Source: Paenibacillus sp. NFR01 (GTDB taxonomy: Bacteria > Bacillota > Bacilli > Paenibacillales > Paenibacillaceae). Taken from it: a stretch of 64,000 nucleotides of DNA. Below the pieces are notes generated by a model. The model saw only the letters and a list, made by a program, of their open reading frames with translations. It was not told the origin of the DNA and did not search any database. Positions 8,476 through 17,212 of this stretch are shown here, piece after piece. The stretch is from positions 488,229-552,228 of the forward strand of contig NZ_FOIK01000003.1 of the NCBI RefSeq assembly GCF_900111565.1, given 5' to 3'. A program made the translations under genes and the position numbers. How positions within the stretch are numbered: position 1 is the stretch's first letter; each line of letters opens with the position of its first letter.

Positions 8476-9514
8476 GGACGCTCAGCACCTCCCGCTCCTC
8501 GCGGCTTTGCCCCAGGTCGAGGTTGCCTTCGTACACGGCCTTGATGACCTGCTCGATATTGGCATCCTCCATGCGGAAGTCGACGACTTCACCGAGCTTC
8601 ATGACGCGGGACACGATGTCGCTGGCCGTGTATTCGTTCCGGTCGAAGGCGACGGAGAATTCTAGTTCACTTTGCCGGGCCAGACGGAGACCGGGAATGA
8701 GCAGCAGCTGGTCTTTCAGCATCTCCGGCATCGGTGCGCCAAGCTGGAAGAAAATCATCCGGTCGCGGGCAAACCGGGCTTTGACCTCGCTAAGGCTGCC
8801 GTCGTAAATGATGGAGCCATGATCGATGATGATGAGCCGCTGGCACAGATCCTCGATATCGCCGAGGTCGTGGGTGGTCAGCATGACGGTGGTCTGCCGC
8901 TCCTGGTTGATCTGTTTAATGAATTCGCGGATTTTTTGCTTTACGGATACGTCAAGGCCGATCGTCGGTTCGTCCAGATACAGAATCGGCGGGTTATGTA
9001 AGAGTGCTGCAGCCAGATCGGCACGCATCCGCTGGCCGAGCGAGAGCTTGCGGGCGGACAGATGCATAAATTCGTCCATGCCGAGCAGCTCGATAAAGCA
9101 TTCCAGATTCCGTTTGTATACGGCATCGGGGATATGATAGATGTCCTTCAGCAGCGAAAACGATTCAGCAATCGCGATATCCCACCACAGCTGCGTGCGC
9201 TGCCCAAAGACGGCGCCGATCTGCGCCGCGTTCTCCATCCGTTTCTTGTACGGGTTGACACCGTTTACAAGAATGGAGCCTGCGGTTGGCATCAGAATGC
9301 CGGTCAGCATTTTGATCGTCGTCGACTTGCCGGCGCCGTTCGGCCCGACATAGGCGACCATTTCCCCGGCTTCGATCCGCAGGTCGAGCGGTTTGACGGC
9401 CACTTTTTCAATGTGCTTCGGAACAAAAAGATGTTTGACCGCGCCCTTCAGGCCCGGCTCCTTCACAGCCTGCATAAACGATTTCGTCAGGCCGCTGGCT
9501 TCAATAATACTCAA
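8462..9514 (-). CDS. ABC exporter ATP-binding protein (COG4586-like)
   Basis: A 350-residue ATPase. Walker A is GPNGAGKST (about residues 57-65), the signature is LSLGQRMRADLA, Walker B is ILYLDEPTIGLD, and the H-loop is TTHD. The C-terminal 80 or so residues form an extra domain found in ABC-2 exporter ATPases. The TTG at 9514 is chosen as start because GGAGGTG lies 6 nt upstream; the ATG at 9529 would overlap that site. It energises the two permeases encoded downstream. No convincing sigma-A promoter could be fixed in the leader. Function of the whole exporter is unknown. Confidence 0.88.
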   Translation of the reverse strand: MSIIEASGLTKSFMQAVKEPGLKGAVKHLFVPKHIEKVAVKPLDLRIEAGEMVAYVGPNGAGKSTTIKMLTGILMPTAGSILVNGVNPYKKRMENAAQIGAVFGQRTQLWWDIAIAESFSLLKDIYHIPDAVYKRNLECFIELLGMDEFMHLSARKLSLGQRMRADLAAALLHNPPILYLDEPTIGLDVSVKQKIREFIKQINQERQTTVMLTTHDLGDIEDLCQRLIIIDHGSIIYDGSLSEVKARFARDRMIFFQLGAPMPEMLKDQLLLIPGLRLARQSELEFSVAFDRNEYTASDIVSRVMKLGEVVDFRMEDANIEQVIKAVYEGNLDLGQSREEREVLSVHAVH

Positions 9515-9529
9515 GGGGTACACCTCCAA

Positions 9530-9800
9530 AAAAAGACGTTGCTGCTAATATAGCATTTCGCAACTGTCGAAAACTGGCGGTTTATAGCGAGTGGGAAAAA
9601 AATTTGGCGAGTCCCGTTTGGTCTTACTTCTTGCTGATCGGGACAAGGATGTGCCGGCACAAATGAAGAAGCCGGGTGCAAAGGGAACGGGGAGGCAGCT
9701 CATATTTCCGCTTTCTAGAATTGGTCTATATATCCAAAGACTTCTATGCTGGCACGGCGCGAAGGCTCCGCTTCTATTTACAAAACACCCAAGAAAGTAA
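9530..9800. other. Intergenic region without recognised gene
   Basis: This stretch lies between the divergent ABC exporter operon and the lipoprotein gene. No coding frame with a ribosome binding site, repeat or RNA gene was recognised. It should contain the promoter of the exporter operon, but no clear -35/-10 pair was found on the minus strand. Confidence 0.5.
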
Positions 9801-9829
9801 TTCAATATCGAACCAATTAATGGTAATAT
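9801..9829 (+). promoter_or_regulatory. Possible sigma-A promoter of lipoprotein gene
   Basis: TTCAAT (9801-9806), a 17-nt spacer and TAATAT (9824-9829) lie 90 nt before the lipoprotein start. The -35 is weak. Confidence 0.35.
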
Positions 9830-9918
9830 ATGAGGCATCCATGAGATGATTTTCTGCAGGATGATACGAGCAAAAGCCGGGTCTGTCGATCAGGAATTTA
9901 AAAAGCAGGAGAGGTCGC

Positions 9919-10368
9919 ATGAAACCAAACAGAAGTTATTCCTATACCCTGGCCGTGGCGGTTCTCTTCATCCTGTTGGCCGCCTGCTCGAAAGACTCTT
10001 CCGCCTCCGGCAACAAGCCGGGCAGTTGGATCTCCGCGACGGTTCCGGCCAACAATGCCCAAGTAGAAGATACGCATTCGGCAATTTCGGTCATGTTTAC
10101 GAAAGCGATGAATCCGGCGTCCCTGAATGCCGAAAACATTCTCGGTTTGGACGGCAAGCACGGCGATGCGAATATATCCAGTCTGTTCGATTACGCCTAC
10201 ACGCTGGATACCCGAACCCTGACGCTGGAGTTTAAAGACCCGGCTTCGGATTATGGAACGGACAACGGGATTCAGGTGGTCATTACGGGAAAGGTTGAAG
10301 GTGCCGACAAAAAGCCGATGAATGAGGAGTACTCCTTTGGTTTCAGTACCGGAGGTACGGGGGGGTGA
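9919..10368 (+). CDS. Small lipoprotein with SbsA-type Ig-like domain
   Basis: A 149-residue secreted lipoprotein. Residues 1-22 form a signal peptide ending in the lipobox LLAAC, so Cys23 or so should be lipidated and the protein held on the outer face of the membrane. Residues 36-145 resemble a bacterial Ig-like domain of the Big_5/SbsA type: ATVPANNAQVEDTHSAISVMF, then TKAMNPASLNAENI, and a final GKVEGADKKPM strand. Such domains usually occur as repeats in S-layer or large surface proteins; here a single copy stands alone. AGGAGAGG precedes the ATG. A bidirectional terminator follows. No partner gene is adjacent, so its role is unknown. Confidence 0.8.
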   Translation: MKPNRSYSYTLAVAVLFILLAACSKDSSASGNKPGSWISATVPANNAQVEDTHSAISVMFTKAMNPASLNAENILGLDGKHGDANISSLFDYAYTLDTRTLTLEFKDPASDYGTDNGIQVVITGKVEGADKKPMNEEYSFGFSTGGTGG

Positions 10369-10393
10369 GCTTGAGGCTTCCCTTCAGATTATA

Positions 10394-10445
10394 AAAAAGC
10401 TGCTGATCCGCGCGTTGTTCAAACGGCCTGGATCAGCAGCTTTTT
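10394..10445. terminator. Bidirectional terminator between lipoprotein and gcvPB
   Basis: A stem pairing AAAAAGCTGCTGATCC with GGATCAGCAGCTTTTT lies between convergent genes, with A and T tracts on both sides. Confidence 0.85.
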
Positions 10446-10466
10446 GCTGTTCATGCATTCTATACT

Positions 10467-11927
10467 TTAGCCGCAGGAGCAGTTCAGCACCGGCTTGCGG
10501 GCGGCCAGCGTTTCGTCGAGGCGGCTGATCTCCGTCGTATGCGGCGCACCGGTTACGATCTCCGGCGTTTCTTCCGCTTCCTTGACGATCCGGATCATCG
10601 TCTCGATGAAGCCGTCGAGCGTTTCTTTGCTTTCGGTTTCCGTCGGCTCGATCATCAGGCACTCCTCCACGGTCAGCGGGAAGTAGACAGTCGGCGGATG
10701 GTAGCCGAAATCGAGCAGCCGTTTGGCGACATCCAGCGTGCGAACGCCGTACGACTTAAGGTTTTTGCCGGATAGGACGAATTCATGCTTGCAGATACCC
10801 GGATACGGAACTTCGAAATAAGGAGCCAGGCGTGCGAGCATGTAATTGGCGTTCAGCACGGCGTTCTCCGATACCTCACGCAATCCTTCCGGCCCGTAGG
10901 TACGGATGTAGGCATAGGCGCGGACGAGAATACCGAAGTTGCCGTAAAAGGCTTTGACCCGGCCGATCGACTGCGGGCCGCCGGCATCGAGCGCATAGCT
11001 GCCGTCTTCGTTCCGGACGACGCTCGGCTGCGGCAGGAACGGGATCAGCTTCGCCTTGACGCCGACCGGACCGGCGCCCGGGCCGCCGCCGCCGTGCGGC
11101 GTGCTCATCGTCTTGTGCAGATTGAGATGGACCACATCGAAGCCCATGTCGCCCGGGCGGGTAATGCCCATGATGGCGTTGGAGTTCGCGCCGTCATAAT
11201 AGAGCAGCCCGCCCGCTTCGTGCACGATGGCGGCGATCTCGACGATCTGCGTCTCGAACAGGCCGAGCGTGCTCGGGTTGGTCAGCATCAGCGCAGCGGT
11301 GTCGCTGCCGACGGCGGCGCGCAGCGCGGCCAGGTCGACCATCCCTTTGGCATCCGACGGGATGGTGACGGTCTCGAGGCCGGCCGCGGAGGCGCTGGCC
11401 GGATTGGTGCCATGCGAGGAGTCCGGCACGATAACCTTCGTGCGGCGCTCGCCGCGGCTTTCATGATAGGCGCGGATCATCATGAGGCCGGTCCATTCGC
11501 CGTGGGCGCCTGCGGCCGGCTGCAGGGAGACGGCGTCCATGCCGGTCAGCGCGGCCAGGTCTTTTTGCAGCGTGTACATCAATTCGAGCGCGCCTTGAAT
11601 GCTCTCTTCCGGCTGGTACGGGTGAATCTTTGCCAGGCCGGGGAAGCGGGCGACATCCTCGTTGATCTTCGGGTTGTATTTCATCGTGCAGGAGCCAAGC
11701 GGATAAAAGCCGTTGTCGACCCCGAAATTGCGGCGGGACAAGGCGGTATAGTGGCGGATGACATCGACCTCGGAGACCTCCGGCAATACGGCCGGCTCGC
11801 TGCGCAGCAGGCCCGCCGGAATCAGCGTATCCAGTGCTTCCTCCTGCGGCACATCGCAGACGGGAAGAGAGTATGCCGCACGGCCGGGGCGGCTCAGTTC
11901 GAATATCAGGGATTGTTCCGGTTTCAT
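10467..11927 (-). CDS. gcvPB: Glycine dehydrogenase (decarboxylating) subunit 2
   Basis: The 486-residue C-terminal half of the P-protein, which with GcvPA decarboxylates glycine and loads the aminomethyl group onto lipoyl-GcvH. The PLP lysine is Lys272 in [17 protein letters not shown], and the cofactor-contacting motifs [10 protein letters not shown] and [12 protein letters not shown] are present. It is the third gene of gcvT-gcvPA-gcvPB; the start ATG overlaps the gcvPA stop by 4 nt, with GGAGGGCTGC ahead of it. Length matches the split-subunit form of Bacillota. The C terminus ends in a short Cys-rich tail (NCSCG). Expression should be governed by the glycine riboswitch upstream of gcvT. 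Confidence 0.97.
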   Translation of the reverse strand: MKPEQSLIFELSRPGRAAYSLPVCDVPQEEALDTLIPAGLLRSEPAVLPEVSEVDVIRHYTALSRRNFGVDNGFYPLGSCTMKYNPKINEDVARFPGLAKIHPYQPEESIQGALELMYTLQKDLAALTGMDAVSLQPAAGAHGEWTGLMMIRAYHESRGERRTKVIVPDSSHGTNPASASAAGLETVTIPSDAKGMVDLAALRAAVGSDTAALMLTNPSTLGLFETQIVEIAAIVHEAGGLLYYDGANSNAIMGITRPGDMGFDVVHLNLHKTMSTPHGGGGPGAGPVGVKAKLIPFLPQPSVVRNEDGSYALDAGGPQSIGRVKAFYGNFGILVRAYAYIRTYGPEGLREVSENAVLNANYMLARLAPYFEVPYPGICKHEFVLSGKNLKSYGVRTLDVAKRLLDFGYHPPTVYFPLTVEECLMIEPTETESKETLDGFIETMIRIVKEAEETPEIVTGAPHTTEISRLDETLAARKPVLNCSCG

Positions 11928-13276
11928 AAGCAGCCCTCCAATGCGCTGGCAAAATGGTCGATTTCGGTTTTGCTTCTTTTTTCGGTGACGGCGACGAGCA
12001 TATGTCCGGCCAGTTCCGGATAGTCGCGGCCCAGATCGTAGCCGCCGAGATAACCGGCATCCAGCAGCTTCGCATTGATCGCCTGAACGCTGCTGCCTTC
12101 CGGCAGCTTCAGCACGAATTCATTGAAGTACGGGGCACTGAACGCCAGCTCTGCGCCGGCAACGGCAGCAAGCTTCTCCGCAGCGTAGCGGCTCTTGCGG
12201 ATGTTCAGCTCGCCAACCTCGCGCATGCCTTCCTTGCCCATAACGGACAGGTAGACGGAAGCGCAAAGGGCGAGCAGCGCCTGGTTGGAGCAGATGTTCG
12301 ACGTCGCCTTCTCGCGGCGGATATGCTGCTCGCGGGCTTGCAGCGTCAGCACGAAGCCGCGCTTGCCGCTGCGGTCGACCGTCTGGCCGACGATGCGGCC
12401 CGGCATCCGGCGCATCAGCGGCTCGGCGACGGCGAAGAAGCCGCAGGTCGGGCCGCCGAAAGAGGCGGGGATGCCGAGCGGCTGCGCATCGCCGACAACG
12501 ATGTCGGCACCGAGCTTGCCCGGCGTCTCCAGCACGCCGAGCGCCAGCGGGTTGGCGCTGACGACGAGCAGGCCCTTCGCTTCGTGAATCATCGCCGCGA
12601 TGGCGCCAAGGTCCTCAATGCCGCCGAAGAAGTTCGGCGACTGCACCAGCACGGCGGCGGTGTCGGCGTCGATGGCCGCAGCCAGCTTGGCATGGTCGGT
12701 GACGCCGTCTTTATAGTCGATCTCGACGACGTCCAGGCCCCAGGCATCCGCCGAGGTGCGCAGCACCTGGCGCGCTTCCGGATGGACGGCGCGGGAGACG
12801 ACGAGCTTCTTGCGTTTGGTCGCGCCGGAGGCCAGCACGGCCGCTTCCGCAAAAGCGGTCGCGCCGTCGTACATGCTGGCATTGGCCACTTTCATGCCGG
12901 TCAGCTCGCAAATATAAGACTGGAATTCAAAAATCGCCTGCAGCTCGCCTTGGCTGATTTCCGGCTGGTAAGGCGTATAAGCGGTATAGAACTCCGAACG
13001 GGAAATGACATGGTTAATGACGACGGGGATATGATGGTCGTACAGCCCGGCGCCAAGAAAACTTGCGTGGGTGTCAAAGTTGGCGTTGCGGTCAGCAAGC
13101 TCTTTCATGTGGCGCAGCAGCGCGTATTCGTCCAGCGCTTCCGACATTGGCAGCGTTCCCTGATAGCGGACCTCCTTCGGAATATCGGCGAACAGTTCAT
13201 CAATGGATTGGATGCCTACGGTCGCCATCATTTCCTTGCGGTCTTGTTCGGTCATCGGCAGATAGCGGTGTTTCAC
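11924..13276 (-). CDS. gcvPA: Glycine dehydrogenase (decarboxylating) subunit 1
   Basis: The 450-residue N-terminal half of the split P-protein. Typical motifs are [32 protein letters not shown] and [14 protein letters not shown] [14 protein letters not shown], plus [12 protein letters not shown] near the end. It belongs to the aminotransferase fold but lacks the PLP lysine, which is in GcvPB. The GTG start overlaps the gcvT stop (GTGA), and its own stop overlaps the gcvPB start, so all three genes are translationally coupled. It forms a heterotetramer with GcvPB in the cytoplasm. Confidence 0.97.
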   Translation of the reverse strand: MKHRYLPMTEQDRKEMMATVGIQSIDELFADIPKEVRYQGTLPMSEALDEYALLRHMKELADRNANFDTHASFLGAGLYDHHIPVVINHVISRSEFYTAYTPYQPEISQGELQAIFEFQSYICELTGMKVANASMYDGATAFAEAAVLASGATKRKKLVVSRAVHPEARQVLRTSADAWGLDVVEIDYKDGVTDHAKLAAAIDADTAAVLVQSPNFFGGIEDLGAIAAMIHEAKGLLVVSANPLALGVLETPGKLGADIVVGDAQPLGIPASFGGPTCGFFAVAEPLMRRMPGRIVGQTVDRSGKRGFVLTLQAREQHIRREKATSNICSNQALLALCASVYLSVMGKEGMREVGELNIRKSRYAAEKLAAVAGAELAFSAPYFNEFVLKLPEGSSVQAINAKLLDAGYLGGYDLGRDYPELAGHMLVAVTEKRSKTEIDHFASALEGCL

Positions 13277-14397
13277 TGGGGCTTCACTCCTTGGCCTTTT
13301 TTGTAAAACGGGGCTTTCACGACAGATGCCTTGAGCAGCTTGCCGCGGATTTCCACATACACTTCGGTGCCGATTTCGGTATAAGGCGTGTCAATCAGCG
13401 CGAGTCCGAGGTTGCGCTTCAGCGTCGGGGATTGGGTTCCGGTCGTGACCTCGCCGATTTTGACGCCGTCCGCAAAGACCGGGTAATGCGAACGCGGGAT
13501 GCCGCGGTCGATCATTTCCAGGCCGACGAGCCGGCGGGGAATGCCTTGCTCTTTTTGCTTCAGCAGGGCGGCTTTGCCGATGAAATCGGCTTTGTCCAGC
13601 TTGACGAAGAACTGCACGCCCGCTTCGAGCGGCGTAATCGTGGCCGACAGCTCCTGGCCGTACAGCGGCAGCTTCGCCTCGAACCGCAGCGTGTCGCGCG
13701 CTCCAAGACCGGCCGGTGTCAGCCCGTAAGGCTCGCCGGCTTCCAGCAGCCCGTTCCACAGCGCGGCGGCCGCTTCCCGGGGCGCATACAGCTCGAAGCC
13801 ATCCTCGCCGGTATAGCCGGTGCGGGAGAGCAGCAGCTTCACGCCGCATACTTCCGCGTTCTCGATAAAGCGGAACGGCTTCAGTTCGCCGATCGGGGCA
13901 TCCGTCACCTTGGACAAAACGGTTTCCGCCAGCGGCCCTTGGAGGGCAAGCAATAAGGTTTCGCCTGAAATATCGCGGAGGCTGACACCGCTGAATTCCG
14001 CCGCCCGGTGTTCCTCCAGCCAGTTGAAATCTTTATCAATGTTCGAGGCGTTGACCACCAGCATGTAGCGCTCTTCGCCGAGCCGGTAGACGAGCAGGTC
14101 GTCGACTACGCCCCCGTCCGGATACAGCAGCAGGGAATACTGCGCGCCGCCGTCTTCAAGCTTCGTCACGTCGTTGGTGGTCATGCGCTGCAGGAAAGCC
14201 TCGGCGCCGCTGCCGGCCACCATGAACTCGCCCATATGCGAAACGTCGAACAGGCCGGCCTGGTTGCGGACCGCATCATGCTCCTTGACGATCCCCGTAA
14301 ACTGCACCGGCAGCTCCCAGCCGCCGAAGTCGATGCATCTGGCGTCCGCGTAGGCGGAATAAAGCTCGTAAAACGGCGTTCTTTTCAATGTCTCCAC
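13273..14397 (-). CDS. gcvT: Aminomethyltransferase (glycine cleavage T protein)
   Basis: A 374-residue T-protein that releases ammonia from aminomethyl-lipoyl GcvH and forms 5,10-methylene-tetrahydrofolate. [12 protein letters not shown] near the N terminus, FDVSHMGEF, and [12 protein letters not shown] are family signatures; the C-terminal domain includes [12 protein letters not shown]. First gene of the coupled gcvT-PA-PB operon. The GTG at 14397 is listed as start; the in-frame TTG at 14388 is a serious alternative because GAGGTG sits 6 nt before it and the resulting N terminus matches other GcvT proteins. A tandem glycine riboswitch and terminator lie in the leader. Confidence 0.96.
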   Translation of the reverse strand: METLKRTPFYELYSAYADARCIDFGGWELPVQFTGIVKEHDAVRNQAGLFDVSHMGEFMVAGSGAEAFLQRMTTNDVTKLEDGGAQYSLLLYPDGGVVDDLLVYRLGEERYMLVVNASNIDKDFNWLEEHRAAEFSGVSLRDISGETLLLALQGPLAETVLSKVTDAPIGELKPFRFIENAEVCGVKLLLSRTGYTGEDGFELYAPREAAAALWNGLLEAGEPYGLTPAGLGARDTLRFEAKLPLYGQELSATITPLEAGVQFFVKLDKADFIGKAALLKQKEQGIPRRLVGLEMIDRGIPRSHYPVFADGVKIGEVTTGTQSPTLKRNLGLALIDTPYTEIGTEVYVEIRGKLLKASVVKAPFYKKGQGVKPQ

Positions 14398-14432
14398 CTC
14401 GTTAAGTCACTCCTCTAGTTCGGATTCCATGC

Positions 14433-14493
14433 AAAAAAGGACAGACGAAACGCAAATATGCCTATGCATATCTAGCGTTTCGCTCTGTCCTTT
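14433..14493 (-). terminator. Riboswitch-controlled terminator of gcvT operon
   Basis: On the minus strand, GGACAGAGCGAAACGC pairs with GCGTTTCGTCTGTCC around a roughly 20-nt loop, followed by six T. The first arm shares bases with the 3' end of the second glycine aptamer, so glycine binding would disfavour the terminator. Confidence 0.85.
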
Positions 14494-14672
14494 GTACCTG
14501 AGAGTTACCCTGCGCGATCAACAGGCAGGTTTCCCCGTGGGTGATCTGACGCTGCGCGTGCGGCGCCGATGCTCTCCAGAGATGCGTCCGGCACAGGTCC
14601 TTTTGCCTGAGAGATTCACCCGCATGCGCAGGCTTACTCCTTCGGCGCCGTCCTCTTGGAACGGTCTCTCCC
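14486..14672 (-). ncRNA. Tandem glycine riboswitch
   Basis: Two consecutive glycine aptamers are readable on the minus strand in the gcvT leader. Aptamer 1 spans about 14672-14596: it begins GGGAGAGACC and ends with the conserved GAATCTCTCAGGCAAAAGGACC-type 3' segment. Aptamer 2 spans about 14588-14486: it begins with CATCTCTGGAGAGC and ends AACTCTCAGGTACAAAGGAC. A short linker joins them. An intrinsic terminator follows immediately, overlapping the last bases of aptamer 2, which is the arrangement of a glycine-activated (ON) switch. It should turn on gcvT-gcvPA-gcvPB when glycine is in excess. Confidence 0.93.
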
Positions 14673-14711
14673 TGGGCCATCATTCGCAAACCGTATTGTA
14701 ATGTCTACTCC

Positions 14712-14741
14712 ATTAAAACGGGTAGGCGAGCACGCTGTCAA
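14712..14741 (-). promoter_or_regulatory. Sigma-A promoter of gcvT-gcvPA-gcvPB
   Basis: On the minus strand, a consensus TTGACA (14741-14736), an 18-nt spacer and TTTAAT (14717-14712) lie about 40 nt upstream of the first aptamer. Confidence 0.7.
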
Positions 14742-14789
14742 CCGAAAAACGTCAAAAAGATGACAAAAATTAATTTCCTGTCAGTTATC

Positions 14790-14819
14790 TTGACATTTCG
14801 CAGAGACTTCCCGTAGTCT
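14790..14819 (+). promoter_or_regulatory. Likely sigma-A promoter of gcvH
   Basis: TTGACA (14790-14795), an 18-nt spacer and TAGTCT (14814-14819) lie 50 nt before the gcvH start. The -35 is consensus and the -10 moderate. It diverges from the gcvT promoter and has no aptamer downstream. Confidence 0.5.
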
Positions 14820-14867
14820 ATAACTGATTTTGACTAATTCGGACGAAAACCAAAGGAGCGGCTGGGA

Positions 14868-15260
14868 ATGAGTGAAGTGCTAGACAATCTGCTGTACAGC
14901 GAAGAGCATGAATGGGCGCAGCAAGGCGAAGGGCGCACCGTACGCGTCGGCATCACGGATCATGCGCAAAATCTGCTCGGCGATATCGTATTCGTGGAGT
15001 TTCCGGAAGTGGGAGCGGCTATTTCCGCCGGCGACAGCGTAGGCAGCATCGAATCCGTCAAGACGGTTTCTGAATTATATTCGCCCGTATCGGGCAAGGT
15101 GACGAAAGTGAACGACACGCTGGAATCCAGCCCGGAGAAGATCAACGATGCGCCTTACGGGGACGGTTGGATCTTCGAAGTGGAGATCGAAGGCGAGTTT
15201 GCGGATGCGGTTTCGGGGCTTCTGGATGCGGAAGGATACCGAAAGCATCTGGGAGAGTAA
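14868..15260 (+). CDS. gcvH: Glycine cleavage system H protein
   Basis: A 130-residue lipoyl carrier. The lipoylation lysine is Lys65 in GSIESVKTVSELYSPVSG, and EHEWAQQGEG...VGITDHAQNLLGDIVFVE is the N-terminal signature. It shuttles the aminomethyl group between the P and T proteins; in Bacillota GcvH also carries octanoyl groups during lipoate assembly. It is transcribed divergently from gcvT and lacks the riboswitch, so its expression is separated from glycine control. AAAGGAGCGG precedes the ATG. A terminator follows. Confidence 0.97.
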   Translation: MSEVLDNLLYSEEHEWAQQGEGRTVRVGITDHAQNLLGDIVFVEFPEVGAAISAGDSVGSIESVKTVSELYSPVSGKVTKVNDTLESSPEKINDAPYGDGWIFEVEIEGEFADAVSGLLDAEGYRKHLGE

Positions 15261-15303
15261 CATTGGTTGTCATTCTAGTGTCATAAATGGCGAAAAAATA
15301 GAC

Positions 15304-15349
15304 AAGGCAGGGTTTCTCGCACATGCGGTGTGAGGAGCTCTGCCTTTTT
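15304..15349 (+). terminator. Terminator after gcvH
   Basis: AAGGCAG pairs with CTGCCTT, with an inner CTCGCAC/GTGTGAG stem, followed by five T. Confidence 0.75.
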
Positions 15350-15398
15350 GCGTGTTCGGGATGGAAGAAAGGATTGCCGATCCCATGCTGAAGTTTTG

Positions 15399-16220
15399 TT
15401 ATTCTTCCTGCAGCTGCCGCAAGACGATCAACTCGACGCGGCGGTTTTTTTGCCGTCCGGCGGCGGTGGCATTGTCGGCGGCGGGTTTGGTGTCGGCGTA
15501 GCCGGCATACTGGAACATATCGGGATCCAGCCGCTCGTTGTCGAGGAAAAAGCGCAGTACTGACAGCGCCCGGGCGCCCGACAGCTCCCAGTTGTCGCTG
15601 TAGCGCGAGCCGGCCGAGACCGGGGTGTTGTCGGTATGCCCCTCGATGCTGACCGTGGCACCGATACCGCGGAACAGCCCGGACAGCTGGCGGAGCGCGG
15701 GGAGCGCCGGGCTTTTAAGCTCCGCTTTGCCCACGTCAAACAGAAAGCGGTCGCTGAGCGTAATGGCGATCCCCTGGGGCTTATCGGCGACAAAAATCTG
15801 GTCGCCGAGGTTATTGTCCTCGACGTATTTGGTTATGACGCCCATCAGGGCGGAGAGTTTGGCTTCCTGCTCCCGGAAGGCGATCTCGCGGGCGGTGGGC
15901 GTTCCTGTATCCGTACCGGGCGATGCGCTCGGCGCGGCCGAAGGCGCCGCCGTCGCACCCTCCGGCTGACCGTTTTGGCTGCCGCCTTTTTGGCCGTCCA
16001 GTACGCCGTTGCCGCCTTCCAGCACCGGATTGCCGTTCGCAAAGGTCTGCGAGAGGGAGCCGGATACCTGCTTGTATTTCTCGGTATCCAGACTGCTCAT
16101 GGCGTACAAAATGACGAAGAAAATGAGCAGCAGCGTGATCAAATCGGCATAGGTAATCATCCAGCGGTCGCGGTTTTCCCGTCCCTCCGTCCGCCGGCTC
16201 TGCCGTCCCCGCCGTTTCAT
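15399..16220 (-). CDS. motB: Flagellar motor stator protein MotB/MotS-like
   Basis: A 273-residue stator subunit. A basic N terminus is followed by one membrane helix containing the essential ion-carrying aspartate Asp26 in MITYADLITLLLIFFVILYAMS. A linker rich in Gly, Gln, Ala and Ser (about 62-110) leads to an OmpA-like peptidoglycan-binding domain (about 145-270) with IEGHTDNTPV and NWELSGARALSVLRF. The start overlaps the motA stop by 4 nt, with CGGAGGAAG ahead. Sequence alone does not decide whether the stator uses H+ (MotAB) or Na+ (MotPS). It anchors the motor to the wall. Confidence 0.92.
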   Translation of the reverse strand: MKRRGRQSRRTEGRENRDRWMITYADLITLLLIFFVILYAMSSLDTEKYKQVSGSLSQTFANGNPVLEGGNGVLDGQKGGSQNGQPEGATAAPSAAPSASPGTDTGTPTAREIAFREQEAKLSALMGVITKYVEDNNLGDQIFVADKPQGIAITLSDRFLFDVGKAELKSPALPALRQLSGLFRGIGATVSIEGHTDNTPVSAGSRYSDNWELSGARALSVLRFFLDNERLDPDMFQYAGYADTKPAADNATAAGRQKNRRVELIVLRQLQEE

Positions 16221-17011
16221 GGTCTTCCTCCGGCGTTCGGCGGCCCTTCAACATCGGCGTAGCCTTCGCCGTTCCCCAGGAAGGCGCTCATTTTCTTGCG
16301 CACCAGGAGCGGATGATCGCCGTTTTGCAGCGACAGAATGCCGACCATCACCATCTCCATTTCGCCGATTTCGCTTTGGCAGCGGGCTTTGATTTTGGAG
16401 GCGATGGGCAGAAAAATCAGGTTGGCGCTGGCTACGCCGTACAGCGTCGCGGTAAACGCGACGGCAATGGAAGAGCCCAAATGGGACGGATCGGTCAAGG
16501 TGCCAAGCACGCGGATGAGGCCCATCACCGTGCCGATAATGCCCATGGTCGGGGCGTAGCCGCCGGCGGCTTCGAAGATTTTGGCGTACCCTTCGTATTT
16601 CGCCTCCTTGGCGTCCATTTCCAGCTCCAGGATTTCCCGGACCTGGCCGGGATCGTTGCCGTCGATGATCAGCAGCAGACCGTCGCGGGTAAAGGAGTCG
16701 GGATGCTGCTCCGCGCGCTGCTCCAGGCCAAGCACGCCGCCGCGCCGGGATATCGCCGACATGGCGATGATCTCTTCGGCTTTCTCTTCGCGGCGGCCGG
16801 TAAATCTGCCGAAGGCCATCCGCAGCGCCGCGGGAATGGTCCGTAAGCGGGCCGCCGGAAAGCTGATCAAGACGGCGGCTAAGGTACCGCCGAATACGAT
16901 CAGGGCGGCGTTGGGCTGCAGCAGGCCCTGGGCGGTGCCGCCTTCGGCGAAAAATGCGCCGATCAGGGCAGCCAAGCCGGCAATGAGGCCGATTATTGAT
17001 GTAACATCCAT
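16217..17011 (-). CDS. motA: Flagellar motor stator protein MotA/MotP-like
   Basis: A 264-residue membrane protein with four helices: two near the N terminus (about 5-22 and 34-52), a cytoplasmic torque-generating loop, and two more (about 148-168 and 180-202). GGYAPTMGIIGTVMGLIRVL is the conserved third-helix motif with the channel proline. It forms the ion channel with the MotB-like partner encoded just downstream. The ATG at 17011 has AAGGAG about 10 nt before it. Divergent from uvrB; no other flagellar genes are in the window. It could be the MotP type. Confidence 0.92.
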   Translation of the reverse strand: MDVTSIIGLIAGLAALIGAFFAEGGTAQGLLQPNAALIVFGGTLAAVLISFPAARLRTIPAALRMAFGRFTGRREEKAEEIIAMSAISRRGGVLGLEQRAEQHPDSFTRDGLLLIIDGNDPGQVREILELEMDAKEAKYEGYAKIFEAAGGYAPTMGIIGTVMGLIRVLGTLTDPSHLGSSIAVAFTATLYGVASANLIFLPIASKIKARCQSEIGEMEMVMVGILSLQNGDHPLLVRKKMSAFLGNGEGYADVEGPPNAGGRP

Positions 17012-17068
17012 GGGGGCAAGCTCCTTGTCAACAAAGATGAAAAGCCGCGATAAGTTTCATAAAGGGGT

Positions 17069-17097
17069 TTGCATCGCCTAAGGCAACACTGTATAAT
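17069..17097 (+). promoter_or_regulatory. Sigma-A promoter upstream of uvrB
   Basis: TTGCAT (17069-17074), a 17-nt spacer and a consensus TATAAT (17092-17097) lie 116 nt before the uvrB start. No clear LexA/DinR box was recognised between them. Confidence 0.6.
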
Positions 17098-17212
17098 AAA
17101 CGGGAACACGCATTCTTATCTTCCAGCATTTGCTGGTCGTATGGATCAAGCACAAACAGTCTACAATTATTATATATTAGTATATTTTAGACGATAGAGG
17201 GGAGACGGGCAA

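Noticed and set aside
11954..13306. 450-codon open frame antisense to gcvPA
   Set aside because: Shadow of the gcvPA reading frame with biased composition and no recognisable motif.
17012..17068. Sigma-D-type promoter for motAB
   Set aside because: An AGGCGATG segment loosely resembles the -10, but no TAAA -35 is at the right distance.
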